Part shown: one piece after another, positions 15,862 through 25,818 of the stretch
How the letters are laid out: each line of letters opens with the position of its first letter
How positions within the stretch are numbered: position 1 is the stretch's first letter
NCBI GenBank assembly: GCA_015055545.1
Contig: SVHY01000001.1
Span: 81,079-145,078, forward strand
DNA from: Clostridiales bacterium
GTDB lineage: Bacteria; Bacillota; Clostridia; Christensenellales; Borkfalkiaceae
Direction: 5' to 3'
Length of the DNA stretch: 64,000 nucleotides
Made by a program: the position numbers and the translations under genes
Notes under the pieces: generated by a model
Told to the model about the DNA's origin: nothing
The model's database searches: none
What the model saw: the letters and a program-made list of their open reading frames with translations, nothing else

Positions 15862-17151
15862 TTATTTGCTCGGCACAATCACGTTCTTGCCACCCATGTA
15901 CGGGCGCAAGGGCTCAGGAATGGTTACGCTCCCGTCCGCTTGCAAGTGGTTTTCCACGAACGCAATCAGCATACGCGGCGGAGCAACGACGGTGTTATTG
16001 AGCGTGTGCGCAAGTTTCACTTTCCCGTCGCCGTCTTTATAACGGATTGCCAAACGGCGCGCTTGCGCGTCGGTCAAGTTGGAACAAGACCCCACTTCAA
16101 AATATTTTTGTTGACGGGGGCTCCAAGCCTCCACGTCGCAGCTTTTATATTTCAAATCGGCGAGGTCGCCGCTGCAACAGCCAAGCTGTCTTACGGGGAT
16201 ATCCAAAGAACGGAACAATTCCACCGTATAGCTCCATAATTTTTCATACCATTCTTCGCTTTCTTCGGGGCGGCAAACGACCACCATTTCCTGCTTTTCA
16301 AACTGGTGAATACGGTAAATACCGCGTTCTTCAATGCCGTGCGCGCCCTTTTCCTTTCTAAAACAGGGCGAATAACTGGTAAGCGTAAGCGGTAATTTAT
16401 CCCCGTCGATGATTTGACCCATAAATCTACCGATCATGGAATGTTCGCTCGTGCCGATAAGGTACAAATCCTCGCCCTCGATTTTGTACATCATGTTTTC
16501 CATTTCCGCAAAGCTCATTACGCCCGAAACGACGTCGCCGTGGATCATGTACGGGGGAATTACGTAGGTAAAGCCCTTGTCGATCATGAAATCACGCGCG
16601 TAAGAGAGTACGGCGGAATGTAAACGCGCGATATCGCCCGTGAGATAGTAAAAACCCTGTCCCGACGTTCTACGCGCGGAGTCTACGTCGATACCGTCCA
16701 GCTTTTCCAAAATATCCAAATGGTACGGAATTTCAAAATCAGGGGTTTTGGGTTCGCCGAATTTTTTGAGTTCGACGTTGCAAGAATCGTCCTTTCCAAG
16801 CGGTACGTCGTCGGCGATGATATTGGGAATCGCCATCATGATTTTCTTCAAAGCGGCGTCCGTTTCTTCCGTTTCCTTTTCAATATCGACAAGTCTTTGC
16901 GCGTCCGCTTTCACTTGCGCTTTCACTTCTTCCGCTTCGTCGCGCTTGCCCGCTTTCATAAGCTCGCCCACTTTTTTAGACAAAACGTTTCTGTCGGCGC
17001 GGAGCTTGTCCCCCTCGACGATGAGCGCGCGGCGCTTGCTATCCAGCCCGATCGCCTCGTCCACGAGCGGCAATTTCGCGTCTTGAAATTTCTTTTTGAT
17101 ATTTTCCCTAACCAGTTCGGGATTCGTTCTAATAAGGTTGATGTCTATCAT
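15862..17151 (-). CDS. serS: Seryl-tRNA synthetase
   Basis: This class II synthetase charges tRNA-Ser. The 429-residue protein has the N-terminal long antiparallel coiled coil (about 1-105) that grips the variable arm, motif 2 around RKEKGAHGIEERGIYR, and motif 3 near the C-terminus before the HLQADGSV stretch. Length is normal. A consensus promoter lies at 17197-17225 and no T-box leader is present between promoter and start. Confidence 0.97.
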   Translation of the reverse strand: MIDINLIRTNPELVRENIKKKFQDAKLPLVDEAIGLDSKRRALIVEGDKLRADRNVLSKKVGELMKAGKRDEAEEVKAQVKADAQRLVDIEKETEETDAALKKIMMAIPNIIADDVPLGKDDSCNVELKKFGEPKTPDFEIPYHLDILEKLDGIDVDSARRTSGQGFYYLTGDIARLHSAVLSYARDFMIDKGFTYVIPPYMIHGDVVSGVMSFAEMENMMYKIEGEDLYLIGTSEHSMIGRFMGQIIDGDKLPLTLTSYSPCFRKEKGAHGIEERGIYRIHQFEKQEMVVVCRPEESEEWYEKLWSYTVELFRSLDIPVRQLGCCSGDLADLKYKSCDVEAWSPRQQKYFEVGSCSNLTDAQARRLAIRYKDGDGKVKLAHTLNNTVVAPPRMLIAFVENHLQADGSVTIPEPLRPYMGGKNVIVPSK

Positions 17152-17196
17152 AACAACACTCCAACTTTTTGTTTACTTTTTATTTTATCGTTATAC

Positions 17197-17225
17197 ATTA
17201 TACAACTTTTTCACGGTAAAAGCAA
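17197..17225 (-). promoter_or_regulatory. serS promoter
   Basis: TTGCTT, 17 bases, TATAAT on the minus strand, 46 bases upstream of serS. Confidence 0.7.
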
Positions 17226-17275
17226 TTAAAAGCAAACTCTCGGCGTGAAATTCTCGGAAAAATTCCTTAAAAAAC

Positions 17276-17304
17276 TTGTAATTTTCTCGCGCGTGTGATA
17301 TAAT
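17276..17304 (+). promoter_or_regulatory. P-type ATPase promoter
   Basis: TTGTAA, 17 bases, TATAAT, 37 bases before the ATPase start. Confidence 0.7.
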
Positions 17305-17341
17305 AAAGGCACTATCTTATTTTTTACGGAGTTTAACCGTT

Positions 17342-19921
17342 ATGAACGAGAACGAAAAAGAACAAACCCCGCAAACGGAAAACGGCGAAGAAAAACGCCG
17401 CAACCCCTTTGCCACGCTCCTTTCGCGCAAGCATAAGAAAGAGCCCGTCGTCGAACAGACGGACGTGCAACGTTTTCACGCTTACGCAAACGAAGGTCTG
17501 TCCAAAGCGCAGGTGGAAGAACGGATTGCGCAGGGTTTAGTCAATAAAACGGGCAAAAAATATTCCAAAACGTACAAGAGCATTTTTATCGGCAATATCT
17601 GTACGTTTTTCAACCTACTCTGTCTTTTGGCGGCGGTGGCGCTTTTGCTTGCCCACGCGCCCGTTTCGCAATTTTTATTCGTCGCGATTTTTCTTTGTAA
17701 TATTTTCGTAAGTATCGTACAGGAAATCCGCGCCAAGCGCAAAATTGATAAACTGACTATTCTTTCTTCCCCCACGGCAAAGGTCGTGCGCGGCGGCGAA
17801 CAAATAGAAATCCCCGTGGAAGAAATCGTCGTAGACGATATTCTCATTTTGTCCGCAGGTCAACAAGTCCCTGCCGACTGTATCGCGGTGGAAGGTACGG
17901 CAGAGCTCAACGAATCGCTTTTGACGGGCGAATCCGTACCCATTAAAAAGGAGGACGGCGATTTCGTATACGCAGGCTCGTTCGTCGCAAGCGGCAGAAT
18001 AGCCGTGCGCGTTGACAAAATCGGCGATTATACGTATATCAGCAAACTGACGGCGCGCGCGAAGAAATATAAACGCCCCAACTCGGAGATTATGAACTCT
18101 ATCACGACGTTTATCAAAGTGATAGGCTTGCTCATCGTCCCGATTGCGATTTTCATGTTCTTCACCAACTTCAACTCCAATACCGCGGGCGTTACGTGGG
18201 ATTCGCTCGAACAAACGGGCGGTTTTTGGCGTACGCTATTTGCCGAAACCGCGGACGGTACGCTGTCCAACGCCATACAAAAAACCTGTTCGGTCGTAAT
18301 CGGTATGATCCCCTCGGGCTTGCTCTTATTGACCACGGTCGCGCTGTCCGTAGGTATGATACGACTTGCCAAATACAACACGCTCGTACAGGATATGTAC
18401 TCGCTGGAAATGCTCGCGCGCGTAAACGTGCTCTGCTTGGATAAAACGGGTACAATCACGGACGGTAGAATGAAAGTGAGCGATTGTATTTTGCTCAATA
18501 ACAACACCGAATACACGATAGACGATATTTTGGGTTCTATGCTCGCCTCGCTCAACGACAATAACCAAACCTCGATTGCTTTATACGAGCGCTTCGGTCA
18601 TTCGGCGGCGTTGCAACCGATCGCCACGCTCCCGTTCTCGTCCGCGCGGAAATTATCCGCGGTTACCTTTGAGGGCGTAGGCACGTTCATTATGGGCGCG
18701 CCCGAATTCGTCTTAAAACCCATGCCGACAAGAATCGACAAAATCGTTAAACAATACGCGCAAATGGGCTTGCGCGTGCTCGTTATCGGTCATTCTTCGG
18801 GACAAATACAGGGCACGAAAACGCCGCTCGGCGTAAAACCGCTCGCGATTATCACGCTCGCGGACAATATCCGCCCCGACGCGATTGAAACGATTAAATG
18901 GTTCAAAGAAAACGACGTCGCCGTGAAAGTCATTTCGGGCGACAACCCCGTTACCGTTTCGGAAGTAGCCCGCCGCGCGGGGATTAAGAACGCAGCACAG
19001 TTCATTTCCTTGGAAGGCTTGTCCGACTTGGAAGTGGAAAACGCGGCGAACGAATATACCGTATTCGGACGCGTAACCCCCGAACAAAAAGCCATTCTCA
19101 TTCGCTCTATCAAAAAAGCCGGCAACACGGTCGCTATGACGGGCGACGGGGTAAACGATATTCTCGCGATGAAAGAGGCGGATTGCGCGGTGTCCGTAGC
19201 CTCGGGCAGTGAAGCGGCGAGAAACGTTTCTAACTTGGTTTTACAGGACAACAACTTCGGCTCAATGCCTAAAATCGTCAACGAAGGCAGACGGGTTATC
19301 AATAACATCAAAACGTCGTCGTCGCTGTATATTATGAAAACGCTGCTCACGGTCATTTTGGCAACCACGTGTATCTTAATCGGTTGCGAATACTTCTTCA
19401 CCACGAGCAATATGATTATGTACGAAATGCTCGTCAGCGCTCTGCCCTCGTTCGTACTCTCGTTGCAACCCAACACCAAACGCGTCAAGGGCAAATTTAT
19501 TCCGTTCGTACTCTCGCGCGCTATCCCCGGCGCGATTACGATGGCGCTCGGTATTTTGTCGCTGTACGTCATTCGCCAAACGTCGCTCGCGGGCACGTTC
19601 GGGTTCGTATCGGACGGCGCGGATACGCTTAGCTATCATGCGCTCATGATGGTCGTTTTGACCTTCTCTGGGCTGGTTATGTTGTACCGAATTTGTCAAC
19701 CGTTCAATCTCGTACGCGCGTGCTTGTTCATACTCTCCACCTTCCTTTGCGCGGTGGTGGTAGCCGTTCCCGCACTCGGCGAATTCGTATTTGAAGGCTG
19801 GTCGCAAATCGACTTCTCACTCAGCCAAATCCTTTTGACGGCGATTATTTTACAAGCAAGCTTCCCTATCTCGAAAGGACTGATTAAGTTCTTCGATATG
19901 ATAAATACAGCGGAAGAATAA
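17342..19921 (+). CDS. CtpE-like cation-transporting P-type ATPase
   Basis: This 859-residue pump uses ATP to move a cation, probably Ca2+ by analogy with CtpE. Visible landmarks are the actuator motif TGES (195-198), the phosphorylated Asp367 in DKTGT, the hinge TGDGVND near 600, and about ten membrane segments. The fourth membrane helix carries IPSGL rather than PEGL, and the DNNFGSMPKIVNEGRRVINN segment is typical of the CtpE branch. The first 40 residues are charged and disordered. ACGGAG lies before the ATG. It is followed by the dus gene, probably in one operon. Confidence 0.88.
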   Translation: MNENEKEQTPQTENGEEKRRNPFATLLSRKHKKEPVVEQTDVQRFHAYANEGLSKAQVEERIAQGLVNKTGKKYSKTYKSIFIGNICTFFNLLCLLAAVALLLAHAPVSQFLFVAIFLCNIFVSIVQEIRAKRKIDKLTILSSPTAKVVRGGEQIEIPVEEIVVDDILILSAGQQVPADCIAVEGTAELNESLLTGESVPIKKEDGDFVYAGSFVASGRIAVRVDKIGDYTYISKLTARAKKYKRPNSEIMNSITTFIKVIGLLIVPIAIFMFFTNFNSNTAGVTWDSLEQTGGFWRTLFAETADGTLSNAIQKTCSVVIGMIPSGLLLLTTVALSVGMIRLAKYNTLVQDMYSLEMLARVNVLCLDKTGTITDGRMKVSDCILLNNNTEYTIDDILGSMLASLNDNNQTSIALYERFGHSAALQPIATLPFSSARKLSAVTFEGVGTFIMGAPEFVLKPMPTRIDKIVKQYAQMGLRVLVIGHSSGQIQGTKTPLGVKPLAIITLADNIRPDAIETIKWFKENDVAVKVISGDNPVTVSEVARRAGIKNAAQFISLEGLSDLEVENAANEYTVFGRVTPEQKAILIRSIKKAGNTVAMTGDGVNDILAMKEADCAVSVASGSEAARNVSNLVLQDNNFGSMPKIVNEGRRVINNIKTSSSLYIMKTLLTVILATTCILIGCEYFFTTSNMIMYEMLVSALPSFVLSLQPNTKRVKGKFIPFVLSRAIPGAITMALGILSLYVIRQTSLAGTFGFVSDGADTLSYHALMMVVLTFSGLVMLYRICQPFNLVRACLFILSTFLCAVVVAVPALGEFVFEGWSQIDFSLSQILLTAIILQASFPISKGLIKFFDMINTAEE

Positions 19922-19924
19922 CGG

Positions 19925-19977
19925 AAATGCATTGCGCGTTCGCGCATGAATTTTCGTTTGCACTCAATGAATTGAAC
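19925..19977. repeat. Mosaic hairpin array fragment
   Basis: GCGCGTTCGCGC hairpin, ATGAATT spacer, a decayed TTTCG...CACTCA unit and a final TGAATTG. The dus start codon follows within three bases. Confidence 0.6.
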
Positions 19978-19979
19978 CT

Positions 19980-20915
19980 ATGACCAATCCTATCACAATC
20001 GGCTCTATCACGCTGCCAAACAACGTATTTTGCGCCCCGCTTGCGGGGTATACCAACTACGCCTTTCGCCGTCTTTGCAAACGCTACGGCACGGGGCTTT
20101 GTTTTACGGAAATGGTCAGCGCTAAGGGCTTGAAATACGGCAGCGAGAACACGGAAAGTTTGCTCTTTACCGACGAACGCGAGGGCTTAACGGCGGCGCA
20201 AATTTTCGGCAGCGATCCCGCGATTATGCGCGCGGCTTGCGAACACGAAAAGCTCACCCCGTTCCCGATCGTGGATATCAATATGGGCTGTCCCGTACCC
20301 AAAATTTATAAAAACGGCGAGGGTAGCGCGCTCCTTGAAAACCCGCTTTTAGCGGAAAATATCGTCAAGGAATGTGTAAAAAGCGGTAAAATTATTACGG
20401 TCAAATTCCGTATCGGAATAGACGAAACGCGCTTAATTACGACGGAATTTGCCAAGCGCATGGCGGGCGCGGGCGCAAGCCTTATCACCGTGCACGGCAG
20501 GACGAAAGACAAGGTATACGCGGGCGAAGTGAATTATGCGGAAATCGCGGCGGCAAAACGCGCCGTAGAAATCCCCGTCATCGCCAACGGCGGAGTGTTT
20601 AGCGTAGCGGACGCAGAACGGCTGATAACCGAAACGGGCGCGGACGGCGTTATGGTCGCGCGAGCGGCGTTATTCGACCCGCAACTGTTTTGTGATTTAA
20701 CGGGCAAAAACCGTGAAAGCAAAGGCGAAACGTTCAAACGCCAGCTTGCTTGGACGGAGCAGACCTGCGACGAGCGGTTCACGCTCGTATTCATGCGCAA
20801 AATGGCGGCGTTCTACGTCAAGGGCGAACGCGGCGCGGCGGCGTATAAAGACCGCCTGTTCTCCGCACAATCACTAACCGAGCTCCGCGCAATCGCCGCA
20901 GAAATTTGGCAGTAA
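19980..20915 (+). CDS. dusB: tRNA-dihydrouridine synthase
   Basis: Dus enzymes reduce uridine to dihydrouridine in the tRNA D loop using FMN and NADPH. The 311-residue protein has the TIM-barrel start APLAGYTNYAFRRLC, the catalytic Cys in NMGCPVPK, the phosphate-binding segment VHGRTKDKVYAG, and ANGGVFS plus DGVMVARAALF for FMN binding. The sequence groups best with DusB types. No ribosome site precedes the ATG; instead the array edge GAATTGAACCT abuts it, the same context as the exonuclease gene at 15658. Confidence 0.92.
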   Translation: MTNPITIGSITLPNNVFCAPLAGYTNYAFRRLCKRYGTGLCFTEMVSAKGLKYGSENTESLLFTDEREGLTAAQIFGSDPAIMRAACEHEKLTPFPIVDINMGCPVPKIYKNGEGSALLENPLLAENIVKECVKSGKIITVKFRIGIDETRLITTEFAKRMAGAGASLITVHGRTKDKVYAGEVNYAEIAAAKRAVEIPVIANGGVFSVADAERLITETGADGVMVARAALFDPQLFCDLTGKNRESKGETFKRQLAWTEQTCDERFTLVFMRKMAAFYVKGERGAAAYKDRLFSAQSLTELRAIAAEIWQ

Positions 20916-20920
20916 ATAGA

Positions 20921-21030
20921 AATGAATTGAAAAACTCTGTTTTTCGTGAAATGCGCTTTTCAAGCGCATGAATTTTCGCTAACGCTCAATGAATTGACGG
21001 CTTTGCCGTCATTGTGGAAATATTCACCGC
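20921..21030. repeat. Mosaic hairpin array, left arm and core only
   Basis: Hairpins GAAAAACTCTGTTTTTC, GCGCTTTTCAAGCGC, a degenerate TTTCGCTAACGCTCA unit and GACGGCTTTGCCGTC, then the core ATTGTGGAAATATTCACC. No right arm follows. Confidence 0.75.
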
Positions 21031-21062
21031 TACAGCGCAAGCGAAATAGGCGTATATATTAC

Positions 21063-21091
21063 AAATCGGCAGGTTTCCCCGCCGATTTTTT
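21063..21091. terminator. Terminator between convergent genes
   Basis: AAATCGGC/GCCGATTT stem with a T run on the plus strand; it serves the dus gene and may also stop the opposing oxidoreductase gene. Confidence 0.65.
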
Positions 21092-22356
21092 CAGTTATGT
21101 ACTTTCACCAACGCGCCGCCTTGCAACCTGGATTCCTCTGCGGCAATCCCCATCAAATGGCTTTCTATCGACGCGGCAAACGACGTTCGCGCCGTCGCCT
21201 TACCGCTCAACATGTCGTATAAATTTTTGATTAGGAAATAATCGCCGCCACCGTGACCGTAGCCTTTATCGTCCGTGTGATCTACCGTCACCTGTTGCGG
21301 TGTACCGCCGAACACTTTCAAGGTGAACCCACCGTCGCCCGCTTCGTCCAAAATCAACTCGCCTTTCGTACCGTGGAAATGGTATCTTCTCCCGCTCCCG
21401 TAAGTAAACGCCGTCATAACCAACGACGCCTTTACGCCGTTGGAAAAAGTCATTTGCGTGAACTGGTGGTCCACAACGTCGTTGTCGCACGCATACGCGC
21501 AACGTCCGTACGGACCTTCTTTAATCGCTGTCCAAAGCTTTTCTTCCGTAACGGGCGCAATGGCTACGACGTTATGCGGCCAACGATCGGGTTCTTTATT
21601 TTTCAACCACGTATCAATATAAATGCGTTTCGCGCTTGCAGGGCAGCTGTCCACGTGCGGACAATCGACACACCGTTCCGTCGCGCCGTCAGGCGCGTTT
21701 TCCGCTTTAAAATGCGCCAAATCGCCTACAGAGGAAACACTTTCGCAAGTCGATTTTGCATAATATTGCAACAAATCCAAATCGTGACAGCACTTCGCCA
21801 AAATCATAGGCGTTGCCGTTTTGGAATTTCTCCAATTCCCGCGTACGTAGCTGTGCGTTTGATGCCAATACGCCACCCGCTCCAACGCATTGATGGCAAC
21901 AAGCTTACCAATCACCCCGTTGTCGATAATTTCCGACGCTTTTAAAAACGCGGGCGCGTAACGAAGCACGTGACATACGAGCGCCTTTCTACCCGACGCT
22001 TTTTGCGCCGCCAACAACTCTTCACATTCCTTACGGCTTGCCGTCAACGGTTTTTCCACCAGTATATCGTAACCCGCTTTAAAGGCTTTTAAAATATGCC
22101 CGTAATGGTCTTTGTCTTGCGTAGCAATCACCAACAAATCCGCGCGCTTTTCTTTAAAGAACTCGTTTTCGTCCAAAAACAACGCGGCGTTCGGCACGTC
22201 GAATATTTTTCCGTAACGGTTTAAACGTTCCGCGTTCAAATCGCAAAGCGAAACGATTTTAAATTTGTCGGGATTATCCTTCATCAGTAATCCGTACGTA
22301 TTCGCGCCGCGCGCACCCGTACCGATAATCGCCACTGTGTAAATCTTGTTTTCCAT
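21091..22356 (-). CDS. Gfo/Idh/MocA-family oxidoreductase
   Basis: This 421-residue NAD(P)-dependent enzyme likely oxidises or reduces a sugar or inositol derivative. The Rossmann motif VAIIGTGARGANTYG is at the N-terminus, EKPLTASRKEC is the usual substrate-domain entry, and HDLDLLQYY carries the catalytic-type His/Asp pair. A segment with four Cys (ERCVDCPHVDSCPA) is an insertion seen in some members and may bind metal. ATG 22356 has AGGAGAAAAGGAAT upstream; an in-frame Met 45 bases earlier lacks a site. It lies 80 bases downstream of an AraC gene on the same strand. Confidence 0.9.
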   Translation of the reverse strand: MENKIYTVAIIGTGARGANTYGLLMKDNPDKFKIVSLCDLNAERLNRYGKIFDVPNAALFLDENEFFKEKRADLLVIATQDKDHYGHILKAFKAGYDILVEKPLTASRKECEELLAAQKASGRKALVCHVLRYAPAFLKASEIIDNGVIGKLVAINALERVAYWHQTHSYVRGNWRNSKTATPMILAKCCHDLDLLQYYAKSTCESVSSVGDLAHFKAENAPDGATERCVDCPHVDSCPASAKRIYIDTWLKNKEPDRWPHNVVAIAPVTEEKLWTAIKEGPYGRCAYACDNDVVDHQFTQMTFSNGVKASLVMTAFTYGSGRRYHFHGTKGELILDEAGDGGFTLKVFGGTPQQVTVDHTDDKGYGHGGGDYFLIKNLYDMLSGKATARTSFAASIESHLMGIAAEESRLQGGALVKVHN

Positions 22357-22436
22357 ATTCCTTTTCTCCTTTTGGGCTTTGATACTACGATTATACCCCA
22401 ACCGTTTCCCGTTCGTCTTGCCTATTTTTGACTAAT

Positions 22437-23219
22437 TTATGTCAAAAATTGACGCGGCGCGTGTCCAAAAGCTTTTTTATAAGCACGATAGAACGTGTTC
22501 GCGCTTTCAAACCCGCACGCAAACGCCACGTCCAAAACGTTCGCGTTTTTCTCTTTTCCAAGCGTTTCTTCCACGCGCCGCGCGCGCAACCGACCCACGT
22601 AGCCGTTCCAGTTCTCCGCAAGATATTTATGTAATACGCGCGACAAATGCTCGCGCGAATACCCGAATTTTTTGGCAAGCGCACAAAGCGACAAATCTTT
22701 CCCGTAATTTTCTTCGGCGTAAACGAGCAGCTGACAAATCAGCGAATCCCGTTGCGCTACGTCACCGTCTACGAAATCCACCGTTTCGGCAAGTTCTGCC
22801 GTTAAAATCCGCGCCAAACCGTCGAAATTCAACTGCCGATTCGTCGCGTTTTTAAAATTTTTTTGATAAAAGCCGTACAATTCGTCCAACAGCGCAAAAT
22901 TTTCAAAACGGAAAAAACGCGGCGGTTTTTTGCCGTCGTATACGCGAAAAATCCGCTCGAACGAGTCCCTGTTCGCGACGATGATATAACAATTCGTCGG
23001 TTCTTTCGGAAAATAAGAATGTACGAAAAATCCGTTCACGAAACAAGCGTCGCCGCCACGCATCACGCGCTTTTCCCCGCCGACGAGCACTTCTTGCTCA
23101 CCGTCCTTTTGAAAAACGAATTCAAACGCACCGTGAAAATGCCCAAAAGTGGGAATCGCGCGCCGACGTTCAAAATAACTGTACCCCTTTCCCTCTGCGG
23201 GTAATTCGTAATCGCTCAT
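22437..23219 (-). CDS. AraC-family transcriptional regulator
   Basis: The 260-residue protein has an N-terminal cupin sensor (HFHGAFEFVFQKDG near 27-40) and a complete C-terminal double HTH (about 165-260) ending in AYKKAFGHAPRQFLT. It probably controls the oxidoreductase gene downstream in response to a carbohydrate. GGAG lies upstream of the ATG at 23219. The promoter at 23241-23269 overlaps a perfect palindrome TGTCAAGAATTGACA, a possible autoregulatory site. Confidence 0.92.
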   Translation of the reverse strand: MSDYELPAEGKGYSYFERRRAIPTFGHFHGAFEFVFQKDGEQEVLVGGEKRVMRGGDACFVNGFFVHSYFPKEPTNCYIIVANRDSFERIFRVYDGKKPPRFFRFENFALLDELYGFYQKNFKNATNRQLNFDGLARILTAELAETVDFVDGDVAQRDSLICQLLVYAEENYGKDLSLCALAKKFGYSREHLSRVLHKYLAENWNGYVGRLRARRVEETLGKEKNANVLDVAFACGFESANTFYRAYKKAFGHAPRQFLT

Positions 23220-23240
23220 AAGCGTTTCTCCTTTTTATAC

Positions 23241-23278
23241 AGTATAACATACCTTTTTATAAATGTCAAGAATTGACA
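23241..23278 (-). promoter_or_regulatory. AraC gene promoter with palindrome
   Basis: TTGACA, 17 bases, TATACT on the minus strand (23241-23269). The -35 is one half of the palindrome TGTCAAGAATTGACA (23264-23278). Confidence 0.7.
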
Positions 23279-23317
23279 AAAAATTTCCTTAATCCTCACG
23301 ACGCAAAAAAAACGCGT

Positions 23318-23437
23318 GAAAATATTACAATCATGCAAAACCTTGTTTTGCAATTCACGCGCCGTTAGGCGCAATTCATGAAATTAAAAATTTCAATTCA
23401 CGCAAGGCAACGCCTTGCAATTCATTTCGCATTATGC
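23318..23437. repeat. Mosaic hairpin array, core and right arm
   Basis: Core remnant GAAAATATTACAATCAT, then GCAAAACCTTGTTTTGC, GCGCCGTTAGGCGC, GAAATTAAAAATTTC and GCAAGGCAACGCCTTGC separated by AATTCAY, ending in a GCATTATGCATTT piece of the ATGCAT dialect. Confidence 0.8.
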
Positions 23438-23443
23438 ATTTCT

Positions 23444-23473
23444 AAAAAGCCGTGTATTTTCACACGGCTTTTT
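23444..23473. terminator. Terminator-like hairpin upstream of gyrB
   Basis: AAAAAGCCGTGT/ACACGGCTTTTT stem. From 23474 to the gyrB start I see only an extended -10 (TGGTATAAT, 23603-23611) and the ribosome site. Confidence 0.65.
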
Positions 23474-23596
23474 GTTTGCCGTATAATCACTCGGCAAAAG
23501 GCGTTTTTCGCGATTTTGACGGCAAAGAACGCGTAAAATAGGAAATTTTTCTACGCAACGAGAAAAAACTTCGTTCAAACGCTGTACTTTTTTTGA

Positions 23597-25591
<1,995 letters not shown>

Positions 25592-25594
25592 TCC

Positions 25595-25788
25595 ATGAAT
25601 TGCAAGGCTCTGCCTTGCATGAATTGAAAAAGGAATTTTTCATGAATTGCCCTACGGGCGTGAATTGCAAAGCAAAGCTTTGCATGATGGAAATATTCCC
25701 ACAATGACGGCAAGCCGTCAATTCATGCGCCTTTGGCGCAATTCATGGCGCAAGCCAATTCACGAAAAGCACCGCTTTTCATTTCATT
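25595..25788. repeat. Mosaic hairpin array between gyrB and gyrA, complete
   Basis: Left hairpins GCAAGGCTCTGCCTTGC, GAAAAAGGAATTTTTC, GCCCTACGGGC, GCAAAGCAAAGCTTTGC; core 25684-25706 (GGAAATATTCCC); right hairpins GACGGCAAGCCGTC, GCGCCTTTGGCGC, TGGCGCAAGCCA, GAAAAGCACCGCTTTTC. Confidence 0.9.
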
Positions 25789-25818
25789 CAACTTGATAAG
25801 GATATAGGAGATTAAACC

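Noticed and set aside
20946..21230. 94-codon plus-strand frame after dus
   Set aside because: It is translated hairpin array and runs antisense into the oxidoreductase gene.
22440..22453. Palindrome GTCAAAAATTGAC at the AraC stop as operator for the oxidoreductase
   Set aside because: It encodes the conserved C-terminal residues of AraC, so the palindrome may be fortuitous.
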